Source of the DNA: an uncultured Collinsella sp.
GTDB lineage: Bacteria > Actinomycetota > Coriobacteriia > Coriobacteriales > Coriobacteriaceae
Direction: 5' to 3'
Assembly (NCBI GenBank): GCA_959019945.1
Contig: CAUEQD010000004.1
Span: 1 to 64,000, forward strand
Length of the DNA stretch: 64,000 nt
Within the stretch, counting starts at the first letter, position 1; each line of letters begins with the position of its first letter. A model generated the notes under the pieces. It was not told where the DNA came from and made no database searches. It saw nothing but the letters and a program-made list of their open reading frames with translations. A program made the translations under genes and the position numbers. Shown here one piece after another: positions 34,062 through 42,184 of this stretch.

Positions 34062-34124
34062 TTGCGGTGGAATAGTTCCTGTTTTACGGCTCAGACGGGC
34101 CAAACGAGAACTATTTCACCGCAA
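34062..34124. repeat. Palindrome family B (63 bp), copy 3
   Basis: TTGCGGTGGAATAGTTCCTG pairs with GAGAACTATTTCACCGCAA at the far end. It is 29 bases after copy 2 and 101 bases before dnaE. The inner arm (GTTC/GAAC) has no similarity to copies 1 and 2 yet still pairs. Confidence 0.82.
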
Positions 34125-34225
34125 CTGCAAGAGGAGCCGTGTGGGTTTGGCTAGGTTCGGGTGCTGTCCGTGCCGTGGGGTAAAATCGTTCAGTCAGAAC
34201 ACGAACCCGCATCGGAGCTCATCAC

Positions 34226-37200
34226 ATGGCATTCGTCCATCTGCACAATCACACTGTTTTCTCCATGCTCGACGGCGCAACCCGTATCCAGGATATGGTC
34301 AATCGCGCCGTAGAGCTGGGCATGCCCGCCGTCGCCATTACCGACCACGGCTACATGTATGGCGTGCCCGATCTGGCGCTGGCCTGCGACGCCGTCAACC
34401 ACAACACACCCGAGTACAAAACCTGGAGCCACGACAAGGCCTTCTTGGAAAAGGACCGCCGCGACGAGCTGGTGGAGCCCGATCCCGAGGCAAACCCGCG
34501 TGAGCATGCCCAGTATGTGAAGGACATGGCCATGTGGGACGAGAAGGGCAACATCGACGAGCTCAAGCCGCCTCTGGTCATCAAGCCCATCTTTGGCTGC
34601 GAGGTCTACTTTACGCCGGACGAGACGCTCGCCCGCGACCATAAGCCCGAGCTCTACCACATGATCCTTCTGGCCAAGGACCAGGAGGGCTACGTCAACC
34701 TGATGCAGACGGTCTCCGAGGCCGCCGTGCAGGGCTTTTACTATAAGCCCCGCGTGACGCTCGACAACCTGCGCCGCCACGCCAAGGGCATGATCTGTAC
34801 GAGCGCCTGCATCGCCGGCATCATCCCCAAGTACATCGACCGCGGTGACATGGAGGGCGCCATTAAATGGGCCGAGACCTTCCGTGATACCTTCGACCCC
34901 GGCGACTTTTATATCGAGATCCAGGAACACGGCATTACCACCGACAACGGCCTGACCGATGAGCAGATGGACCGCACGCTCATTGATATCGCCAAACAGG
35001 TGGGCGTCAAGGTCATCGCCACCAACGACTTCCACTACCTGCGCCGCGAGGACGCGCCGGTGCAGGACGTCATCATGTGCATTGGTATGAACGCCAAGGT
35101 CGACGACCCTAACCGCATGCGCATGACTGGCTCGGAGTTTTACATGAAGACCGAGGAGGAGATGCGGGCGATGTTCCCGTATTGCCCCGAGGCCTGCGAC
35201 AACACGCTCGAGATCGCCGACAAGTGCTACGTTGAGCTGGACTGGGACTCCATCATCCTGCCGCGCTTCCCGCTGCTCGATCCCGGCGAGACGCACGAGA
35301 GCCAGTTCCGCCGCGAGTGCGAGAAGGGCCTGCGCCAGCACTACGGCGACGACTGGGCCACGCGCGAGATTGGTGGCGTCAACATCAAAGAGCGCTTTGA
35401 GTACGAATACAAAGTCATCTGCGACAAGGGCTTTGCCGCCTACTTTTTGATCGTTGCCGAGTACGTGCAATGGGCCAAGGACAATGGCATCGGCGTCGGC
35501 CCCGGCCGTGGCTCGGCCGCTGGCGCTATCGTCGCCTACGCCATGAACATCACCGCGTTCGACCCGCTCGAGAACGGCCTGATGTTCGAGAGGTTCCTGT
35601 CCCCGCAGCGTACCGAGATGCCCGATATCGATATGGACTTCGACGATGAGCGGCGCCTCGAGGTCGTGGAGCACGTTCGCCAGCTCTACGGTCCCGAGAA
35701 GGTCACCCACGTCATCACCTACTCGACCATTAAGGCCAAGCAGGCCATCAACGACGCCGCGCGCGTCCTGGACTACCCGGTCTACATGGGCCAGCGCCTG
35801 TCCAAGATGGTCTCGAGCGACCCCAAGGTCAAGCTCAAGCAGGTGCTCGACAAGCAACCCGGCAAAGAGGATCTGTTTAACCCCGATTTTGCCGAGGCCT
35901 ATAAAAAGGACGACGACGCCCGCCGCATCATCGACACGGCGCTCTCGATCGAGGGTCTCACCCGTGGCGAGGGCGTGCACGCGTGTGCCGTTCTGATCTG
36001 CCGCGACCCCGTCAACGAGCACGTACCCACCAAGCTCGATACCAAGGGCGGCGTCGAGATTACCCAGTACGAGGGCCATACCGTTGCCGACATGGGCCTG
36101 CTCAAGATGGACTTCTTGGGCCTGCGCACGCTGACGGTTATCTCCAAGGCCAAGGCAAACATCAAAAAGAACTTCGGCATCGACATCAAAGAGGAAGAGA
36201 TTCCCTTTGACGACCCCGAGATCTTTAAGCTCATGGGTTCCGGTCACACCGCCGGCGTCTTCCAGGTCGAGTCCGCCGGCATGACGGCTACGATCAAGAA
36301 CATGAAGCCCACCGAGTACAAGCACGTCGTGGCATTGATCGCTCTGTACCGCCCGGGCCCGCTGGGCGCCGGCATGGTTTCGTCCTACATCAACCGTATG
36401 AACGGCAAGGAGCCGGCCGTCTCCTACGACGACCGTCTGGACGACATCCTGGGCGAAACCTACGGCACCATGGTCTACCAGGAGCAGGTTATGCTCATCT
36501 CCGTCGAGATGTGCGGCTTCTCCAAGGGCGAATCGGACTCGCGTATCCGTAAGCCCGTGGCTAAGAAAAAGATCAAGCTGCTCACGTCGACGGTGCTCCA
36601 CTGGGAGGATGGCTCGGACGAGACCACCTACGACCACTGGATGAACGGCGCTATCAAGAACAACTACACGCGCGAGGTCGCCCAGAAGATTTGGGACGAT
36701 GTTCTCGAGTTCGCGTCCTACGCCTTTAACAAGTCGCACTCCGCCGGCTACGCCATCCTGGTTATGCAGACGGCGTGGCTCAAGGCGCACTATCCGCACG
36801 AGTACATGGCGGCCGTTCTGACGTCCTATACGGGCAAGACCGACAAGATCGTGCACTACGTCTCGGCATGCCGTCACGACGGCATCCCCGTGCTTTCGCC
36901 AGATGTCAACGAGTCCGGTACCGAGTTCACGGCTACCAAGGAGGGCGTGCGCTTTGGTCTGGCCGGCATCCGCGGCGTGGGTACCGGCGTGGCGCAGGCG
37001 ATTATCGCCGAGCGCGAGGCAGGCGGTCCGTTTAAGACGCTACACGACTTTGTCGAGCGCGTGGACTCGAGCCAGGCCAACCGTCGCGTGATCGAATCGC
37101 TGATCAAGGCAGGTGCCTTCGACTCCACGGGGTATCCGCGTCGCCAGATGATGCACTTTGTGGACAAGAACAATCCCGAGAACATCATCGACGCCGCGGT

Positions 37201-38029
37201 AAAGCGCCAGAAGGACCGCGCGAGCGGCCAGACCTCGTTCTTCGACATGTTTGGTGATGTTGAGGGCTCGGGTTTCGAGGTCAGCGTGCCCGATCCGGAC
37301 GGCCAGGAATGGGACCGCCACCTTAAGCTGAGCCAGGAGAAGGAGGTTCTGGGCATCTATGTCTCGGACCACCCGCTGCGCCCGTTTGAGTATGCGCTCA
37401 GCAAAGCGCGCGACTTCTCGTTCTCGCAGATCGACACCGGCTACGAAGTTCAGAATCCTACGGGCGGCACCATCAACCAGGAGATTCCCGAGGGCAAAGC
37501 GCTGTGGTGGGCCGGCATGGTCTCGAGCGTGTCCAAGCGCGTGACCAAAAACGGCGACCCCATGGGCATCGTGCAGCTCGAGGACATGGAAGGCGAGGCC
37601 ACCGTCGTCGTGTTCCCCAAGACCTATAAAGAGGCCGAGGGGTACCTGTACGGCGAGGTCGATCCCGAGACCGGTGCGCAGCTGTCCGACGCCTTTGTGC
37701 GCATCAAGGGCAAACTCGAGCGCTCGGACCGCGGCGACCAGATCATCGCGCAGGAGATCGTGCCGCTTGAGCTCAACGAGGAGAACAACAAGCCCAAGGT
37801 GTTTGAGGTCATGGTGCCCAACAGCCGCTTTAGCCAGGGCAATATGGCGCGCCTGGCCACGGTGCTCACCGCTAACCCGGGCGGCGACCGTGTGGAGATC
37901 TTTATCGAGCAGGTGGACGGGCGCGTACTGCGCGCCGAGGTGCCTGCCAAGGTCAACGCGCGCTCGATTCCGCTGCTGGCCGAGGCCAAGGCCATTGTGG
38001 GCAACCAGGGCCGCGTGACGGTTATCTAG
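34226..38029 (+). CDS. dnaE: DNA polymerase III alpha subunit
   Basis: The 1267-residue replicative polymerase catalytic subunit, DnaE type. The N-terminal PHP domain starts with HLHNHTVFSMLDGA and has AITDHGYMYG. The palm carries GVGPGRGSAAGAIVAY and catalytic aspartates in PDIDMDFDDERR near residue 470. The region HSAGYAILVMQTAWLKAHYP and a tandem helix-hairpin-helix and OB-fold lie towards the C-terminus (GDPMGIVQLEDMEGEATVVVF). There is no exonuclease insertion, so this is not PolC. ATG 34226 has GGAG about 10 bases upstream, and a -10-like TAAAAT lies at 34181-34186. Two family B palindromes sit in the upstream region. Confidence 0.97.
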   Translation: MAFVHLHNHTVFSMLDGATRIQDMVNRAVELGMPAVAITDHGYMYGVPDLALACDAVNHNTPEYKTWSHDKAFLEKDRRDELVEPDPEANPREHAQYVKDMAMWDEKGNIDELKPPLVIKPIFGCEVYFTPDETLARDHKPELYHMILLAKDQEGYVNLMQTVSEAAVQGFYYKPRVTLDNLRRHAKGMICTSACIAGIIPKYIDRGDMEGAIKWAETFRDTFDPGDFYIEIQEHGITTDNGLTDEQMDRTLIDIAKQVGVKVIATNDFHYLRREDAPVQDVIMCIGMNAKVDDPNRMRMTGSEFYMKTEEEMRAMFPYCPEACDNTLEIADKCYVELDWDSIILPRFPLLDPGETHESQFRRECEKGLRQHYGDDWATREIGGVNIKERFEYEYKVICDKGFAAYFLIVAEYVQWAKDNGIGVGPGRGSAAGAIVAYAMNITAFDPLENGLMFERFLSPQRTEMPDIDMDFDDERRLEVVEHVRQLYGPEKVTHVITYSTIKAKQAINDAARVLDYPVYMGQRLSKMVSSDPKVKLKQVLDKQPGKEDLFNPDFAEAYKKDDDARRIIDTALSIEGLTRGEGVHACAVLICRDPVNEHVPTKLDTKGGVEITQYEGHTVADMGLLKMDFLGLRTLTVISKAKANIKKNFGIDIKEEEIPFDDPEIFKLMGSGHTAGVFQVESAGMTATIKNMKPTEYKHVVALIALYRPGPLGAGMVSSYINRMNGKEPAVSYDDRLDDILGETYGTMVYQEQVMLISVEMCGFSKGESDSRIRKPVAKKKIKLLTSTVLHWEDGSDETTYDHWMNGAIKNNYTREVAQKIWDDVLEFASYAFNKSHSAGYAILVMQTAWLKAHYPHEYMAAVLTSYTGKTDKIVHYVSACRHDGIPVLSPDVNESGTEFTATKEGVRFGLAGIRGVGTGVAQAIIAEREAGGPFKTLHDFVERVDSSQANRRVIESLIKAGAFDSTGYPRRQMMHFVDKNNPENIIDAAVKRQKDRASGQTSFFDMFGDVEGSGFEVSVPDPDGQEWDRHLKLSQEKEVLGIYVSDHPLRPFEYALSKARDFSFSQIDTGYEVQNPTGGTINQEIPEGKALWWAGMVSSVSKRVTKNGDPMGIVQLEDMEGEATVVVFPKTYKEAEGYLYGEVDPETGAQLSDAFVRIKGKLERSDRGDQIIAQEIVPLELNEENNKPKVFEVMVPNSRFSQGNMARLATVLTANPGGDRVEIFIEQVDGRVLRAEVPAKVNARSIPLLAEAKAIVGNQGRVTVI

Positions 38030-38074
38030 GGACGGCGTTGCTGAGAGGTACTCGGTGCGAGATTGGAGGAAGTG

Positions 38075-41000
38075 ATGGCGCAGGGGACGTTTGTGCAGGC
38101 GCTCCGGAAAGAGGCGGCGCTGAGCGGCACCTTTATGAAAGGGCGCTCGCTCATGCTCAACGGCGCCGTGCTGTCGATTGAGGACAACGGCTCGCGCTTC
38201 TCCAAAAACGTGACGGTTGAGGGCTCGGTGCGCGGCTCGCGCGGTGACCTGTACAAGACACACGTGGCGCTCGACATGGACGAGCATGAGGTGATCGACT
38301 ACGACTGCGATTGCCCCGCTGCCTATCGCTACCCTGGCATGTGCAAGCACGCCATCGCCACGGCGCTGGCGTATCTGGACGCAAGCGGCATTGAGCCCGT
38401 CGAGGGGCTGCGCACACCGGTCCGCACGTTTACGGCGCAGCCGAAACAGCCCGCGCGCACCGCGTCCGCCGCACCGGCGGTCAACCCTAACTTTCCCTTC
38501 CCGGCGCCAGTTCCCACGAGCCCGAGCCTCATGAAGGCGCTCTCCGATCTTTCGGACGCGCGCATGGATGAGTTGGCGGGCATGCGCCGCAAGCTCGCCG
38601 GCACTGTCGACCCCGATGCTCCCAAGGCGGTATTGGAGCCCTCGCTGGTGCCGTACTACAATCCGCTGTTTGCCGACCGCTTTAGCTGGGCGCTCGAGCT
38701 TCGCATCCGCTGCGGCTCGGTGTCCTACGTGGTCAAGGACATCGACGGCATGGCCGCCGCCTACGTGCGCGGCGGCACGTTCTCGTACGGCAAGAAACTC
38801 ACGTTTGTCCATGCGCCCGAGGCCTTCGACGAGGTTTCGGTGCGCTTGCTCGACCTTGTTGTGGCAACGGTTGTGTATCTGAGCGACATCACGAGTTCGC
38901 GTTCGGCGTCGTACGATTTTGCACGCAGCGGCTTTGTCGCCGAGCGCCAACTGCCGCTGTCCGAGCATGACATCGTATACATGCTGGACTTGCTGCGTGG
39001 CCGGACCATTTCCTTTGAGCCCGCCTGGTCGCGGGGAACGACGACGCATCGTTCCTACGAGGTGGCGGTTGAGTTGTTGCCGGTGGGGGAGGACGAGGCC
39101 TCGGCAAAACAACCGCCGCTCCTTGCCGCCAAGATCGCGCCGGCGGCCGGTGGCAGCTACGACCTGCGCCTGCCCGCCGATATGTACTGCTTTGCCTCGG
39201 GCGACGTTGCCTATCTGGTCGACACGCACCGCGCGCGCCGCGCCGATGCGATGTTTGCCCAGCATGCCGCACCGTTTCTGTCGCGTCTGCTGCCCTGTCG
39301 CACACCGGTCCATATCGCCGCCGAGCAGGTGGGCGAATTCTGCCGCATGGCACTGCCCGTGCTGCGCGAATACACCGACCTCACCGCTCCCGCCGTGCTC
39401 GACACCGTGGCGCCCGAGCCGAGCTTTGCCATGGCAATCGGTGTCGACGACGGGCTTGTGACCTGCAAGATTGCAGTTGCCTACGGTGACTGGTCGGCAG
39501 ATCTCTTTAGCCTGGGCGCTCCGGGCAGCCCCTTCGAAGAGCAGCGCCCTGGTGTGCCGCCGCGCGACGAGATAGCAGAGTTTCGCGTTATGGATACGGC
39601 GGCCCTGTATTTCGACTTTTACGAGGGCAGCCTGGCGTTTGAGGAGCGCGACGACGAGAGCCTGTTCCACTTGCTGACCGAGGGCCTGTCTGCCCTGTCC
39701 GAGCTGGGCGAGGTCATGCTCAGCGACCGCCTACGCCAGATCTCGGTGCGCCCTGCGCCCAAGCTTTCGGTGCGCGCGACCGTCAAGAGCAACCTGCTCG
39801 ATGTCGAACTGGGCGCGAGCGGTCTTTCGGCGGCAGATCTTGCCATCTACCTCGACTCCTACAAGCGTCACCAGACGTTTGCACGTCTCACGTCGGGCGA
39901 CATCGTACGCCTGGACGAGGGTGCCCGCGCCGCGTTTGGTCTTGCCGAGGACCTGGGCGTCGATGCCGTCGATCTGCTCGACGGCGTGTCGCTTCCCGCG
40001 TCGAGTACCCTGTTTGTCGACAGCATGCTCGCGCGCACGCCGGCGCTTGAGGCCGATCGCGACGCCGCGTTCCGCCGCACCGTCGAGCGCCTGGACACGC
40101 TCGGCAAGATGGACTTTACGGTGCCGGTCTCGCTCAAAGCCACACTGCGCGGCTATCAGGTCGACGGCTACCAGTGGCTCGGCTCGCTCGAGCACCTGGG
40201 CCTTGGCGGCATCTTGGCCGACGATATGGGCCTGGGCAAAACACTGCAGATGATCGCACATATCCTGGCGCGCGTGGAGGCGGGGGACGCCAATCCCACG
40301 CTTGTGGTGTGTCCTGCGTCGCTCGTGTATAACTGGACTGCCGAGCTGGAGCGCTTTGCGCCTTCGCTCGACGTGTGCGCCATCGTGGGTGCCAAGGCGC
40401 AGCGCCGCGTGCAGATAGCCGGCGCCGACGAGCATAACGTGGTCGTGACGTCGTATGACCTCATGCGCCGCGATATCGACGAGTATGCCGAGCAGGACTT
40501 TGCCCGCGTTGTGCTCGACGAGGCCCAGTACATTAAAAACCCGCTCACACAGGTGGCGCGCGCCGCCAAGCGCCTGCCGGCCGGTGTGCGCTTTGCCCTG
40601 ACGGGCACGCCCATCGAAAACCGCCTGTCCGAGCTCTGGAGCATCTTCGACTTTTTGATGCCGGGCCTGCTTGGCACGCGCGAGTCGTTTGCCAAGCGCT
40701 TCGAAAGCCCGGTCGAGCACGCCGAGGGTGACAGCGCCGCTCGCCTGCAGGCGCTCGTGTCGCCGTTTGTGCTGCGCCGTGTCAAGGAAGACGTGGTTGC
40801 TGACCTGCCCGAGAAGATTGAGGACACCGTCATGGCACAGCTCGCCGGCGAGCAGCGCAAGCTCTACCTGGCCAACCAGGACCGCATCGCCCAGCAGGTG
40901 CAGCATCGCGAGGCATCCGAGTTTAAGAAGGACAAGCTCAAGGTACTCGCCGAGCTCACCAAGCTGCGCCAGATCTGCTGCGACCCGCATCTACACTACG

Positions 41001-41539
41001 AGGACTACAAGGCGGGGAGCGCCAAGCTCGACGCTTGCATGGAGCTCGTGCACGGTGCGCTCGACGGCGGGCACCACATTCTGCTGTTCAGCCAGTTCAC
41101 GGGCATGCTCGATATCATTGGCAAGCGCCTGGCCAAGGAGGACATCGGCTTTCTTAAGCTCACGGGCGCTTCGTCCAAGGAGAGCCGCGCCAAGATGGTC
41201 GCGCAGTTCCAGGCGGGCGAGGTTCCGGTCTTTTTGATCTCGCTCAAGGCGGGCGGCGTGGGCCTTAACCTGACGGCGGCCGACGTGGTCATTCACTACG
41301 ACCCGTGGTGGAACGTTGCCGCGCAGGACCAGGCGACCGACCGCGCGCACCGTATTGGCCAGCAACATACCGTGACCGTGTACAAGCTCATCGCCAAGGA
41401 CACGATCGAGGAGCGCATCATGCAGATGCAGGAGTCCAAACGCGACCTGGTCAACAGTGTGCTTGGCGGCGACGGCATCTCCTCGGCGCTGTTTACCCGC
41501 GAGGATGTTCTGGCGCTGCTCGGCGGCGACGGGCGCTAG
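38075..41539 (+). CDS. SWIM zinc-finger SNF2-type helicase
   Basis: A 1154-residue SNF2-family ATPase of the bacterial RapA-like/HepA group with a SWIM domain. SWIM zinc ligands are near residues 70-90: CDCPAAYRYPGMCKH (CxC...CxH). The ATPase core in the C-terminal 480 residues has DDMGLGKTLQMI (Walker A), VVLDEAQYIKN (DEAQ), ALTGTPIENRLSELWSIF, LLFSQFTGML, SLKAGGVGLNLTAADVVIHY and DRAHRIGQ. The central region (100-650) is typical of such proteins and without known domain. It may remodel RNA polymerase or DNA-protein complexes. ATG 38075 follows GGAGGAAG; a TTG 12 bases earlier is less likely. dnaE lies 45 bases upstream, so the two may be co-transcribed. Confidence 0.92.
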   Translation: MAQGTFVQALRKEAALSGTFMKGRSLMLNGAVLSIEDNGSRFSKNVTVEGSVRGSRGDLYKTHVALDMDEHEVIDYDCDCPAAYRYPGMCKHAIATALAYLDASGIEPVEGLRTPVRTFTAQPKQPARTASAAPAVNPNFPFPAPVPTSPSLMKALSDLSDARMDELAGMRRKLAGTVDPDAPKAVLEPSLVPYYNPLFADRFSWALELRIRCGSVSYVVKDIDGMAAAYVRGGTFSYGKKLTFVHAPEAFDEVSVRLLDLVVATVVYLSDITSSRSASYDFARSGFVAERQLPLSEHDIVYMLDLLRGRTISFEPAWSRGTTTHRSYEVAVELLPVGEDEASAKQPPLLAAKIAPAAGGSYDLRLPADMYCFASGDVAYLVDTHRARRADAMFAQHAAPFLSRLLPCRTPVHIAAEQVGEFCRMALPVLREYTDLTAPAVLDTVAPEPSFAMAIGVDDGLVTCKIAVAYGDWSADLFSLGAPGSPFEEQRPGVPPRDEIAEFRVMDTAALYFDFYEGSLAFEERDDESLFHLLTEGLSALSELGEVMLSDRLRQISVRPAPKLSVRATVKSNLLDVELGASGLSAADLAIYLDSYKRHQTFARLTSGDIVRLDEGARAAFGLAEDLGVDAVDLLDGVSLPASSTLFVDSMLARTPALEADRDAAFRRTVERLDTLGKMDFTVPVSLKATLRGYQVDGYQWLGSLEHLGLGGILADDMGLGKTLQMIAHILARVEAGDANPTLVVCPASLVYNWTAELERFAPSLDVCAIVGAKAQRRVQIAGADEHNVVVTSYDLMRRDIDEYAEQDFARVVLDEAQYIKNPLTQVARAAKRLPAGVRFALTGTPIENRLSELWSIFDFLMPGLLGTRESFAKRFESPVEHAEGDSAARLQALVSPFVLRRVKEDVVADLPEKIEDTVMAQLAGEQRKLYLANQDRIAQQVQHREASEFKKDKLKVLAELTKLRQICCDPHLHYEDYKAGSAKLDACMELVHGALDGGHHILLFSQFTGMLDIIGKRLAKEDIGFLKLTGASSKESRAKMVAQFQAGEVPVFLISLKAGGVGLNLTAADVVIHYDPWWNVAAQDQATDRAHRIGQQHTVTVYKLIAKDTIEERIMQMQESKRDLVNSVLGGDGISSALFTREDVLALLGGDGR

Positions 41540-41704
41540 CCGCGCGCGGGGTGGGACTGCTGGAGTGGGCAGGACGGTCGACGCATTTTAGCCTGACCGC
41601 TTGCCTGATCCGTTATGTGTTCATTTGCGATGCCGTGGATGGTTCGCTTGCCTTTGGGCATAAGAAACATCGAGAACATCGGCATATCAGCAAAGGAGAA
41701 CATC

Positions 41705-42067
41705 ATGGCGAAATTCTTTAAGGACCCCGACGGCAAGCTCATTGCCGCCCTTGGCAACGACGTTGCAACCCCTACCGGCTGCACGGAGCTGACCGCGAAC
41801 ACCGAGGACGCGGCGCACGAGAAGCATGTGCCCGTCGTCGAGAGCGAGCGCGACGGTCACGTGATCCGTGCACGCGTGGGCTCGGTCGAGCATCCTATGG
41901 TGCCCGAGCACTACATCGAGTGGATCGCCCTTGAGGCCGAGGGCCGTCTGGAGGTCCATTACCTTGAACCCGGCATGAAGCCCGCGACGTTTTTTGCCGG
42001 CGGTTCCAAGACCGGTACCGTCTATGCCTATTGCAACCTGCACGGGCTGTGGTCCGCGACGTTCTAG
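41705..42067 (+). CDS. Desulfoferrodoxin-like superoxide reductase
   Basis: A 120-residue iron protein that reduces superoxide to peroxide without making oxygen, suited to strict anaerobes. Catalytic centre II ligands are visible: His in EKHVPV, two His in HPMVPEHYIEW, and the Cys/His pair in YAYCNLHGLW. The N-terminal segment (residues 1-35) occupies the position of the desulforedoxin domain but lacks its CxxC pairs, so centre I is absent. This matches the one-iron classes. ATG 41705 follows AAAGGAG. The frame is open upstream without similarity, so this start is preferred. Confidence 0.92.
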   Translation: MAKFFKDPDGKLIAALGNDVATPTGCTELTANTEDAAHEKHVPVVESERDGHVIRARVGSVEHPMVPEHYIEWIALEAEGRLEVHYLEPGMKPATFFAGGSKTGTVYAYCNLHGLWSATF

Positions 42068-42113
42068 GAGCGCGCCCCCGCTCGGGGTATCATAGCTAGC
42101 ATATGCACATGCG

Positions 42114-42145
42114 AGCGCCGACTGCATCATGCGGCCGGCGCTTTT
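42114..42145 (+). terminator. Terminator between the superoxide reductase and NadE-like genes
   Basis: AGCGCCG (42114-42120) and CGGCGCT (42136-42142) form a stem with an inner GCAT/ATGC pairing, followed by TTTT. The NadE-like start is 40 bases further on, so the hairpin could instead be part of that gene's leader. Confidence 0.6.
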
Positions 42146-42184
42146 ACTACGACAACGATGGTTTACGACGGAAAGGGCTGAGCC

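Noticed and set aside
34190..39670. Two long antisense frames opposite dnaE and the SNF2 helicase gene
   Set aside because: They show no known domain or start signal, and the sense proteins are full-length members of known families.
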